Shown here: piece by piece, positions 23,501 to 31,990 of the stretch
Numbering within the stretch: the first letter of the stretch is position 1
Layout of the letters: each line of letters starts with the position of its first letter
DNA from: Luidia sarsii
Lineage: Eukaryota > Echinodermata > Asteroidea > Paxillosida > Luidiidae
Reading direction: 5' to 3'
Assembly (NCBI GenBank): GCA_949987565.1
Contig: OX465103.1
Location: forward strand, 11,439,032 to 11,503,031
DNA length: 64,000 nucleotides
The notes under the pieces: generated by a model
What the model saw: only the letters and a program-made list of their open reading frames with translations
What the model was told of the DNA's origin: nothing
Databases searched by the model: none
Position numbers and translations under genes: made by a program

Positions 23501-26500
23501 ATAAATCATATTGCAAATTTGTTTACACTACAGTGTGCCTGAAGAAAAAAATCGTTTAGACCACAGAACACCATTGCTTGAACCTTGTACAGTATATCAA
23601 TAGCAGCCTTGGTTGCTAGTAGGCCTAATCCCTGTTACTATGAAATTACATATATTGTTGATCAATATTAATCCTTGTTGTTGGGATTCCTACTCGGATA
23701 CTGTACACTAGTATATATTCTTAGGGACCATTGTTGTTGGGACCCCCCCCCCCTTAACTGTAGAGCTATCTACAGTACAATAGCAACTCTCCTTGTTAAT
23801 AGCAATTAGGATCCTTGTTGCTAGGAACCTTCCTTGTTGCTAGGAACCTTCCTTGTTGCGAGGAACCTTCTGTGTTGCTTGTAACCTTTGTTGCTAGGAA
23901 CCTTGTTGCTAGGAATTTTCTTGTTGCTAGGAATTTTCCTTGTTGCTAGGAATTTTCCTTGTTGCTAGGAATTTTCCTTGTTGCTAGGAATTTTCCTTGT
24001 TGCTAGGAACCTTCCTTGTTGGTGCAATCCTTGTTGTGAGGATCCCTCCATATTAATGACTATCCAAGTGCCTAGTCCTTGTTTCTAGGAACCCCCTGTT
24101 GTTGATAGAAACCCCCCCCTTCTTGATAGCACTCCATGCTCTTAGGGACCCTCCCCTCATCCTCATAAATGTACTATGATGCTTGTTGTTACAAGAACTT
24201 TCCTATTTCATTCAGTTCAAACAATCTGAAAAGATGCATTATTTATGGACCCATTTTGCCTTGACTGTGGTTACTGTACATGTACATGTACACGTGTACA
24301 TGTAGATTTGGAATCTTGGGAATTGAGACTGATAGGAATCAGTGCAAAGCAGCTTAGAAAGGGTGAAGCCTACTTTATGTGGTCAAGCACTTCTCTGCTT
24401 TTTGACTGTTAAAAACACATACTTTTTTGTATTTCATTTTATTTTCTCTCTTTTGAATGTAGGTTTTCTCAACAAGATCTACCATCCAAATATAGATGAA
24501 GCGTAAGTACATGTGCTTTATACGTTAAAATTCCTTTCATCATTTAGCAGAAATTCTCCTCTTAAAGTCAGAAAGTGGTTTCTCAAATTGGTTTTAATTT
24601 CCAAGGAACTTGCCACCCCCTCAGATCAGGAACAGGGGATCAGAACATTAACCTTGGGGGATGGGCTTACATGTAGTTCCTGGGAAATAGTGACTACTGT
24701 AGTGTGAATCAGAGGGAGGGTCAATCCACCACAGGGTTGTCTGCTTTACAATTGGGGGTGTGAACAGTCCTGGGAAAAGATCCTTCTATGAGCTGAAGAC
24801 TGGTAGCATGAAGCAACAGCGTTACCCTTTGGATTGTGGATGTTTGTTTGGAAGATCCTTGCATTTGGAGGATCTTGCGACAACATTTCCCTTTGGACTG
24901 TGGATTTTTGTTTGGAAGATCCTTGCGTTTGCAGGATCTTGCGACAGCTTTTCCCTTTGGACTGTGGATTTTTGTTTGGAAGATCCTTGCATTTGGAGGA
25001 TCTTGCGACAGCATTTCCCTTTGGACTGTGGAGTTTTGTTTGGAAGATCTTGCATTGGAGGATCTTGCAAAAGCATTACCCTTTGGACTGTGGATTTTTG
25101 TTTGGAAGATCCTTGCATTTGTAAGATCTTGTGACAGCTTTTCCCTTTGGACTGTGGATTTTTGTTTGGAAGATCCTTGCATTTTGAGGATCTTGCAAGT
25201 TGCAACAGCATTTCCCTTTGGACTGTGGAGTTTTGTTTGGAAGATCCTTGCATTTGGAGGATCTTGCAACAGCATTTCCCTTTGGACTGTGGATTTTTGT
25301 TTGGAAGATCCTTGCATTTGCAGGATCTTGCGACAGCATTTCCCTTTGGACTGTGGATTTTTGTTTGGAAGATCCTTGCTTTTTGAGGATCTTGCAACTG
25401 CATTTCCCTTTGGACTGTGGATTTTTGTTTGGAAGATCCTTTCATTTGGAGGATCTCGTGACAGTATTTCCCTTTGGACTGTGGAGTTTTGTTTGAAAGA
25501 TCCTTGCATTTGGAGGATCTTGCGACAGCATTTCCCTTTGGACTGTGGAGTTTTGTTTGGAAGATCCTTGCATTTGGAGGATCTTGCGACAGCATTTCCC
25601 TTTGGACCGTGGTTTTTTGTTTGGAAGATCCTTGCATTTGAAGGATCTTGCAACTGCATTTCCCTTTAGACTGTGGATTTTTGTTTGGAAGATCCTTGCA
25701 TTTGCAGGATCTTGCGACAGCAATTCCCTTTGGACTGTGGATTTTTGTTTGGAAGATCCTTGCTTTTTGAGGATCTTGCAACTGCATTTCCCTTTGGACT
25801 GGATTTTTGTTTGGAAGATCCTTTCATTTGGAGGATCTTGTGACAGTATTTCCCTTTGGACTGTGGAGTTTTGTTTGAAAGATCCTTGCATTTGGAGGAT
25901 CTTGCGACAGCATTTCCCTTTGGACTGTGGAGTTTTGTTTGAGAGATTCCTTGCATTTGGAGGATCTTGCGACAGCATTTCCTTTTGGACTGTGGATTTT
26001 TGTTTGGAAGATCCTTGCATTTGGAGGATCTTGCAACTGCATTTCCCTTTGGACTGTGGATTTTTGTTTGGAAGATCTTGCGACAGCACAATTTCCCTTA
26101 AGACTATGGAATCATTTTTGTTTTGAAGATCTTGCATTTGGATTGATTATTATGCACAATCTGTCCTCCCTCTCCCCTTCCCTCGTTTTCTGTCCCCACA
26201 GCTCAGGAACAGTCTGTCTAGATGTCATTAACCAAACGTGGTCGGCGTTATTCGGTGAGTACTTATCCTCTGATGCTCGTGAGTTGTGGGAGGGCGGGCT
26301 GACGTCACCGGTGACATTTACACTGCTGTCCAGACAATGAGCCGTCTATGGGTGAAGGCATTGAAGGTCCTGAGACTCATTGCACAGGTTGCTTCAGCTT
26401 TCAGAGTGTTTAAGATCATCCATCTGTCATTGTCTTGAAATCGAACTCTTTTTTTTTTCATCAATGCATACAAAAAACAATCTAGCCTATTGATTGAATG

Positions 26501-29500
26501 TATCAGTCTCAGTTTTCTTCCAGACACAGCTTTAACTTTCATGGTTTTGAATCTCAGTGCCTGAACCTTCCACTGTAAGGTCTTTTCTGTTTATCTCAAA
26601 ATTTAGTGGCCCTGACGTTTCGATCCTAGCAGGACTTTTCTCTGCCTTTGAGAAAGGTCCTGCTAGGATCAAAACGTCAGGCCCACTACATTTTTGAGAT
26701 TTGCATTTTGGTCATTTTAGTCAGTAAGCAGTTTGCAACATTTTTTGTATATCACTTGTATATCACTCTGTTTACTCAAAAAACAAATGCTGATTGTCGT
26801 AATCACACTGAAAGATGTGCACTGTGAAGCAATGCATGTTGTCAGCATGAAAAACCTACTGAGCGTAGATAGATATTCTTCCTTGTCTATGGCATGATTG
26901 CCAACTATGCTATTTTTTACTCAATATTCAATGCCTGGAAGTTGCATTTAACTACCGGGTACTGTTTGATGAGCAAGGCATGCAAAGAATGGAAGCATTG
27001 GATGGCAACCTAGTTTTGTTTTGTTTTTTTCAGCTAAGATTTTTTCATGCTGAGGCAGGTTTTGGTGCTTATGCTGCTTACTTAAAATTTGCCCACTGGT
27101 CAAGGGTACAGTGTACCCGGTATGTTATAAGATATCAAAGTGTTACCAGGGCCCGAAATTGAAAATTCATAGACCTGCTCAAACTCAAGCTCAAGCTCAA
27201 AATTCTGAAAATGGAAAATCCTCTGGGGTTAAAACAAGATTACCTTGAACCACAATTAACACATTCCATTTGCTTTGTATTCTAAATATTGAGTGCTTTG
27301 CAGTAAGTACTTGCAAATGTCCATTGTGTTTTGTGCGGCAACTAGATTTTTTTTCAGCACAGCTTTTTACAATTTCGGTGCGTAAGTGGCTCTATTGAAT
27401 CCAGTACCGGGCACTCTTGTGTGAAGTGGTTAAATACCTCACATAACAATATCAAAAATTAGTAGGGCCTGATGTTTTGATCCTACATGCATAGCAGGGC
27501 CATACTGAAAGGCTGAATGACAGGGACAAAACAAATAGGATGGGTTAGGGTGACAGGTACATGGATGACAGACAAAGGACAAATGGGATAGCTGGTAGGG
27601 TGAGCTCAAAGGGAAGGGCAGGGGCAGTAAAACAATATTGACATGAAGTCAAATAAATATAAGAAAAACTAACTTGGAACATTTGAACAATTGTCAATAA
27701 TGACATTAGCTAGCTTAGCAATCATGAATCTGTGAGTGTAAGATTATGTCTTGGTCTCTTGTTTCTGCTGCCAGATTTGTCCAACATCTTTGAGACATTC
27801 CTGCCCCAGTTATTGTTGTACCCCAACCCCAACGACCCGCTCAACGGCGACGCCGCAGCCATGTACCTGCACAAACCCGAGGAATACAAGAAGAAAATCA
27901 GAGGTACGATGCGACACAACTGGGCCAGGGGTGGATTTCACAAAGCCTTATAATGCATCGTTACTCAACTTACGATGGATAACCCATCGTAAGTTACCGT
28001 ATGATAGGTCGTATGGTTTCTGTGCATCGCTCATCTTCTTGCGATTGATCGTAAGTTACGATGATTTTGGTGAAATCGACCGCAGATCTCACCTAAGACT
28101 GAGACTGTATTTGAAATCCCATTATTTGAAGGAGTTGCTAAGCTTAGCGACTTTTCCATAATATCATAGTAGCGCTGTGATGTCAGAATTTGCTTTCAGC
28201 ATTAGGGATTAGTGTTTAATGTTTAGCGAAACCAACCCCATGACTTTCTGTAATAGCCACAGTGCTATCCATACAATGGTGGAATAGGATGGTCTGGTGC
28301 CCAACCTTGCTCTTGGGCCGGTTGTGCATGTAGAGCAGCAGTCTTCAGCATTTTACACATTTTAGATTCCTTGCCTCTGTGTTGGGGACACCGTCTTGCC
28401 TATCAACTGTAAGGTCTTTGGTTTTTTTTTTTTTTTATTCAGACTTTTAAAAGAGAGGGGTTTGCCATGCTACCCTTGCATTCTTTCTTTCTTTTTAAAA
28501 CAAATTGGCAAAGAAAACCTTGACTGGACCGGGACTTGAACCCGAGTCCTCTGGACTAACGTACCAGTGCTCTTACATCTGAGTTATCCAGCCCTTAGAC
28601 GGTGGCCTTCCCAAAAAGTCAACTAGTCTTTGCCAGGGTGGGGGCGCCAGTCAGAAGCAATTCAACCATTAACTGGCTTTTTTGTTTTAGTTAGAGTATG
28701 GCAGTGAGAAAATGTGGTTACTCAAAGGTTTTTGTGAGTTTGTGCTCTGAACATCACCAGGAGAGTCCCAGTGACTCCCAATGCAGCAATTTTTCTGAAA
28801 GGATAAGTGACCGAACTGTCCATAAAAACCTAGTTGTATGAATCCTTTTTTTCCCAAAGCATGTACATGTATTTCACTACAGGGCGATTTCAGTCTGAGC
28901 CAATCGTGCAGAACTTATATCTGATGGATATTATCCGATGGATAAACAGAAGTTACTTTGGTTCGCTTTGAAGTCATTCCAGATGAAAGCATAGCAATAT
29001 CCAATACCTGTGATAATCCGTATCCATGCCCAAAGCACGCAGTGCAGAATTGTTCAAGGTTGGACAACCGTGCTGCTTGTCTTTGTCTAAATGCAAGAAG
29101 GTTTGCGGAGACACCATGTGCAAGATCTCTTTTAGGAAAGAGGTATATGGTTCTGAAAAGTTACCTGAGCTACCACTGAGTTAGCACTCAGGTTCTTTTC
29201 AGAACCATACCTCCTTCCTAAAGAGAACTTGCACATGGTGTCTCTGCAAACCTTCTTGTATTTAGTCCTTCCACCACGCATAGCACGTACATGTACATGT
29301 ATCTCACTGAGTTATGCTGACAGAACCACTCTGAATTCCCCTTTGCTGTTTCATGCTGCATTAACAGGACTTTCCCTTCCTATGTCCTATTCCCGCCTCC
29401 CACCCTCCTTCCCCACCTCTTGTTTTATTTTGCCGGCCAGAATTTGTCCAAAAATACGCAACCGAGGAGGCTTTACGGGAGCAGGATGCCCAGTCGTCGT

Positions 29501-29559
29501 CCAGCGAGAGTTCCATGAGCGACTTTTCTGAGGACGAGACGCAGGACATGGAGCTATAG
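11501..29559 (+). CDS. UBE2H: Ubiquitin-conjugating enzyme E2 H (5'-partial)
   Basis: Six coding exons (11501-11577, 23388-23462, 24463-24502, 26202-26254, 27775-27903, 29441-29559) join in frame across GT-AG introns and encode 163 residues up to a TAG stop. They match UBE2H from the residue after its exon 1 to the C-terminus. Visible landmarks are IESKH near the start, [19 protein letters not shown], the HPN motif (YHPNIDEA), the active-site cysteine in [26 protein letters not shown], and the serine/acid tail ending QDMEL. E2 enzymes carry ubiquitin as a thioester on that cysteine; the human protein (183 aa) works with the CTLH/GID E3 complex. Exon 1 (about 18 residues in human) was not found, so positions 1-11500 probably belong to intron 1. 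Exon phases are all consistent, and no frameshift or missing catalytic residue is seen. Confidence 0.95.
11650..11836. mobile_element. pogo/Tigger-like short TIR element
   Basis: The left end CAAAACCTCGCTAAGTCGAA and right end TTCGACTTATCAAGGTTTGACTG are approximate inverted repeats of the pogo/Tigger type. TA flanks both ends. It is about 185 bp with no coding capacity. Confidence 0.5.
12506..13397. mobile_element. AATTTCATAGAGCC hairpin element interrupted by a TTAA MITE
   Basis: Starts GGGCCCAATTTCATAGAGCC and ends GTGAAATTGGCCCC, the same ends as the copy at 51336-51583. The TTAA-flanked element at 12727-13371 sits just inside its right end. Confidence 0.6.
12727..13371. mobile_element. 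TTAA-flanked MITE, copy 1
   Basis: TTAA at both ends (12727-12730, 13368-13371) encloses terminal inverted repeats CCACTTCGCGCCGGG and CCGGCGTGAAGTGG. The 645-bp sequence is nearly the same as 56775-57484, except for about 60 bp absent here. TTAA duplication is typical of piggyBac-type elements. The short overlapping open frames on both strands are not genes. Confidence 0.85.
13620..14130. promoter_or_regulatory. CpG-rich block in UBE2H intron 2
   Basis: An unusual density of CpG for this region (CCTCCGCGGCCGGGGCG, GTGCGCGAGAGACGG, CACCGGCGACG, GTGCGCGG, AATGCGCCTCGCTC). A CpG-rich block 2 kb inside the gene may mark an alternative promoter or enhancer. The function is inferred. Confidence 0.3.
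14300..14632. repeat. Diverged AATTTCATAGAGCC-type hairpin
   Basis: Left: CTTTCATAGTTGTTTAAGCTTG with AAATCTGCTAAGCAC. Right: GAGCTTAGCAAG...AATGGAATTGGCCCCC. These resemble the ends of the copy at 51336-51583. Confidence 0.45.
16311..16556 (+). repeat. 12-bp minisatellite CCCAACCCAGAC
   Basis: Left half has AGCCAGACCC/AAGCCTGATCC variants and the right half about eight regular copies of ACCCCAACCCAG. The valine/glycine-rich minus-strand frames are by-products. Confidence 0.9.
17168..17300 (+). repeat. Second tRNA-like SINE family, copy
   Basis: ACCTCGACCAGCTTCATGGTC followed about 45 bases on by TACAGGTTCAAACCCCACCC resembles box A and box B spacing of a tRNA head. Related pieces are at 57690-57800 (minus), 57895-57970 and 61690-61790. 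Confidence 0.45.
20115..20395 (+). repeat. CAGT/AATC-based simple repeat
   Basis: Degenerate GGTCAGTCAGTC and TCAATCAATCAATC strings. A smaller similar tract is at 41540-41650. Confidence 0.85.
22754..23141 (+). mobile_element. TIR element A copy 2
   Basis: Begins AAAGCCCCTACACAACATTT and ends CCAATGTTGTGTAGGGTCTT. The interior matches copies 1, 3 and 4 (GTTCACAGATTTACATGAAA, GATGGTTATAGTAGAAACC). It is the longest copy at about 388 bp and opposite in orientation to copies 1 and 3. Confidence 0.85.
23388..23462 (+). CDS. UBE2H: UBE2H coding exon 3
   Basis: The acceptor is CTGCAG and the donor GTAAGA. It encodes [20 protein letters not shown] and continues SPSI, the beta-sheet part of the UBC fold. 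It is near identical to the vertebrate protein. Confidence 0.95.
23810..24030 (+). repeat. About 20-bp minisatellite CTTGTTGCTAGGAATTTTC
   Basis: About eleven tandem or near-tandem copies of TTGTTGCTAGGAACCTTCC and TTGTTGCTAGGAATTTTCC in UBE2H intron 3. Sparser related CTTGTTG strings occur on each side. Confidence 0.9.
24463..24502 (+). CDS. UBE2H: UBE2H coding exon 4 (HPN motif)
   Basis: A 40-nt exon between a TGTAG acceptor and a GTAAGT donor. It encodes [14 protein letters not shown] and so carries the HPN motif found in nearly all E2 enzymes. It is too short to be seen as a separate open frame. Confidence 0.94.
24826..26125 (+). repeat. UBE2H: 64-bp minisatellite in UBE2H intron 4
   Basis: About twenty copies of a 64-bp unit containing TTTCCCTTTGGACTGTGGAT, TTTTTGTTTGGAAGATCC and GGATCTTGCGACAGCA. 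Several frames stay open on both strands, giving frames up to 321 codons, because the unit lacks stops and 64 is not a multiple of three. It fills most of the 1.7-kb intron. Confidence 0.95.
26202..26254 (+). CDS. UBE2H: UBE2H coding exon 5 (active-site cysteine)
   Basis: The acceptor is CCCCACAG and the donor GTGAGT. It encodes [17 protein letters not shown]. The cysteine in TVCLDV aligns with the catalytic cysteine of human UBE2H (Cys87). Confidence 0.95.
26255..27774 (+). other. UBE2H: UBE2H intron 5
   Basis: A 1.5-kb intron with a GTGAGT donor and CTGCCAG acceptor. It holds an inverted repeat of the GACGTTTCGATCC family at 26577-26760 and a weak relative near 27455-27500. Nothing else is recognised. 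Confidence 0.75.
26577..26760. repeat. GACGTTTCGATCCTAGCAGG hairpin family, copy
   Basis: The left arm GACGTTTCGATCCTAGCAGG and right arm CCTGCTAGGATCAAAACGTC are inverted, followed by GTCATTTTAGTCAGTAAGCA and GTTTGCAACATTTTT. The same modules recur at about a dozen other places in the window. Confidence 0.85.
27775..27903 (+). CDS. UBE2H: UBE2H coding exon 6
   Basis: The acceptor is CTGCCAG and the donor GTACGA. It encodes the helical second half of the UBC fold, including [40 protein letters not shown] and KIR. Confidence 0.95.
27938..28092. repeat. GATTTCAC/GTGAAATC foldback copy
   Basis: Begins GGATTTCACAAAGCCTTATA and ends TTTTGGTGAAATCGACCGC, with internal ACTTACGATGG...CCATCGTAAGT hairpins. 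It is related to the copies at 30762 and 31820. Confidence 0.7.
28490..28680 (-). mobile_element. tRNA-derived SINE copy (minus)
   Basis: On the minus strand GGCTGGATAACTCAGATGTA is box A, and GGGTTCAAGTCCCGGTCCAG is box B with its closing stem. The anticodon loop reads GTT here but GCT in the copy at 4855. The head-flanking GGCCACCGTCTAAGGGCTGG matches the 4855 copy. Confidence 0.8.
29083..29264. repeat. TTTGCGGTGACACCATG hairpin family, longest copy
   Basis: Arms of about 80 bp: AGAAGGTTTGCGGAGACACC reads into AGGTATATGGTTCTGAAAAG, and the right arm repeats this in reverse complement (CTTTTCAGAACCATACCTCC to GGTGTCTCTGCAAACCTTCT). Confidence 0.85.
29441..29559 (+). CDS. UBE2H: UBE2H terminal coding exon
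   Basis: The acceptor is GGCCAG. It encodes [18 protein letters not shown], then a serine run and the acidic end [13 protein letters not shown] before TAG at 29557-29559. This tail beyond the UBC fold is the hallmark of UBE2H among E2 enzymes. Confidence 0.95.
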
Positions 29560-31207
29560 CATGCACTGTAACCGGGCCCTCCCCTATTTTTTATGTTTTT
29601 AACCATAGCTGTATTTATGTGGGAGCATTTTTTATACTGTATTGGAGGAAGGGGTAAGCTCTCAGTCCATTTGCACACCCTGTAGATTTTTTTTTTTTTC
29701 TCTCTTTTTTTTGAGGCGGAGAAGACAGGGAGATGTTTTTTTTGTAGAACTGAAGGACTGGTTTGTCTTGCAAAAGGGTCCTGTGAAATTCCAGGCCAGA
29801 CTCTTATCCAATAACCAATGATGTGATGATTCAGTTACAGTCAGTCAAGGATGCCAATTTTGGAGTTGTATACAGTGCACCCAAAGGATCAATTGTACGT
29901 CCGAGTCGATCTTACAAAAGTCTGAGTGTGCGGTACGTTGCCACTTCTGCCTCGATGGATGGACCCATCACAGCTCTGTGATTTGGTTTGCACAGTGCCA
30001 TCATGCATCGGTCCTACAGCTGATATGGAAAGTGACTATGGGTTCATTGAGATCGTTCTCTGACTAGACTGGTGCACCCTGGCTGATGCCTAACACAAAA
30101 GAACCTTTGGAACCAGACTAAAGTTGATCACAGTTCCCTCCTTGTCTCTCTCTTCCTTTTTTTTTTTTTTTTTAAATAACTCCTTCCCCTTGTGTTTCCT
30201 AGTTCCCCATGCATTCCCCATTTGAACATTTGCTTCTTCTTTTTTTCCGAAAAAGAAGAAGAAAAGGAAGTAGAAAAGGAAACAAAAATCTTCAAAGAAT
30301 AGAGTGGGCTAATGCAGTGATGGCCGAGCAGTCACTTACTGCACGTATCCATCATGTCCACTAGCTGCCATTGTGACTGATGGCGGCATTAGCTATGATT
30401 TTTGTGCGCGGACACAAATCCTTGACATGTGCGTCGACTTTTCTGTAGGGCATCCCCCCCCCATTGTTTTGTGCATATTTTCCATCGTCTCGTCGTCGTG
30501 TTTCTCCTCGGAGATGCCGGCGGGATGACATCAATGCCTGTGTTTGTGTTTGCTTTGGTGTTGGCGGCTTGCTGTCGTCCTTGAACGTAGGCCTTGCCGG
30601 AGTGACGAACCGACGGCTCAGAAAGCACTCGCTCACCAATGCACTTTCGAGCCAGACTTTCATTGAGTCACCAATCAGACAGGTCGATCCCGAGTAATTT
30701 TTTTGGCAATCTTGACTCGAGTCCAAGTTTAGGTCACGGAAATAGTTCTCAACTTGTGCCTGCAGGGTGGATTTCACAAAGCCTTTACGATGCATCGTAA
30801 CTCAACCTACGACTGATAACCCATCGTAAGTTGTGATTGCCATACGATAGATCGTAAGTTTGGTGAAATCGACTGCTGGTTGTTGTTTTTTTTATGCTCA
30901 AGCAGACAATTGGGTGAAAACTTGAGAATGCAGTGCTGACTGTACCTCTAAAAAGGGCTGACCCTCGTTGAATTACATTCTCCCTATATGACTGCAGTCA
31001 TTTTTGCACTAGCAGTTGAGCAGGTAAACTTAGTCTAGTGCTAGTTCAACACCTCCCATCCAAGTGAGCTTTTGAGTGCCTCTGCAAACACATCACATCA
31101 TTTTTGGAAACCATATAGAATAAGGATACCGGTTAGCATTTTTTTTTTTGTAGTACAGTTGAAATTGCTCCCTACCCTAGAAGTAATATAATTGTATACA
31201 AAATAAA
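29560..31207 (+). other. UBE2H: Probable UBE2H 3' UTR
   Basis: Sequence after the UBE2H stop has T-rich tracts and no conserved coding frame. An AATAAA at 31202-31207 is a candidate poly(A) signal. UBE2H messages have long 3' UTRs in vertebrates, so the true end may lie further on. A short imperfect hairpin (CTTCTTC...GAAGAAG, 30233-30262) and a foldback repeat (30762-30880) lie inside it. The end point is an inference. Confidence 0.4.
30762..30880. repeat. GATTTCAC/GTGAAATC foldback copy
   Basis: Begins GGTGGATTTCACAAAGCC and ends TTTGGTGAAATCGACTGC, with ACGATGCATCGTAACTCAAC inside. It lies in the probable UBE2H 3' UTR. Confidence 0.7.
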
Positions 31208-31819
31208 AAGGTTGCAAAAAATTTACAAAAACAGTATTTATCATTGAATGGAAATCCCTTCCTTCCAAAATTTACTATTGTTAATATTTTTGTGTATATT
31301 ATTATTAATCCAGTTTAAACTATTGTAAAAAAATATATATATCTATATACACCTTTTCGAAATTAACTGGCAGGAGAGAACAAAAAACCAAGAGGATGGC
31401 ACTGATAGTGTGTAGATGTAGATACTACATAGGCATGGTGTGCTGAGTTAAGGTAGAGAGTGTACTGGCCTACAGGTGGGGAGATTGCATCGCACAAAGC
31501 AACGCGAAGGCTTGAACTGTCTGGGAAGCTCAGATCGATTCAAAATGCAGTCAGAGGGTTCATTGCCAGACCTGGGCTTAGACTGTGGACGCTGGATTTA
31601 TGGTCTCCGCCCCTGTCTCAAACCAAAAAGTGAGAGGGCATGAGTGTTTGATCCTAACTTGACCCTCTCTCATAGATGTCCTGCCTTTGAGAAGGGTCCT
31701 GTTATATATCCAGCTTGATTTCAGACCGAAAATTCATTGGTAACACGGAAATGCATTGCACTACACGCTCAAGCGGAATACCAGTTGTGTTGGGTTTGTG
31801 TAGTGCCATGTAATGAGTG

Positions 31820-31990
31820 TCCTGGGGCCGATTTCACTAACGCTTTGCGATCATCGCAAACGCCAAAATCGATCGCTAAGTCTGAAATCCATCGCAACTT
31901 TGCGATCGGTGTACCGCTATAAAGTTGCGATGGTTTTCAGACTTAACTATTTGTGATGATCGCAAAGCGTTAGTGAAATCTGCCCCTGAA
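31820..31990. repeat. Palindromic GATTTCAC element
   Basis: The left GGGGCCGATTTCACTAACGC and right GCGTTAGTGAAATCTGCCCC are inverted, and GCGATCATCGCAAA also pairs across the centre. It is about 170 bp with nearly complete fold-back. Confidence 0.8.

Larger units (their letters stand above)
27904..29440 (+). other. UBE2H: UBE2H intron 6
   Basis: A 1.5-kb intron holding a GATTTCAC foldback element (27938-28092), a minus-oriented tRNA-derived SINE (28490-28680) and a long hairpin of the TTTGCGGTGACACCATG family (29083-29264). Confidence 0.75.

Noticed and set aside
24721..26137. Large overlapping frames (up to 321 codons) on both strands
   Set aside because: They are translations of a 64-bp minisatellite in several frames inside a well-defined UBE2H intron; the repeated peptide is just the unit read in turn.
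30361..30795. 144-codon minus frame opposite the UBE2H 3' UTR
   Set aside because: Its start lies in a GATTTCAC foldback repeat, and the rest has no recognisable domain or splice support.
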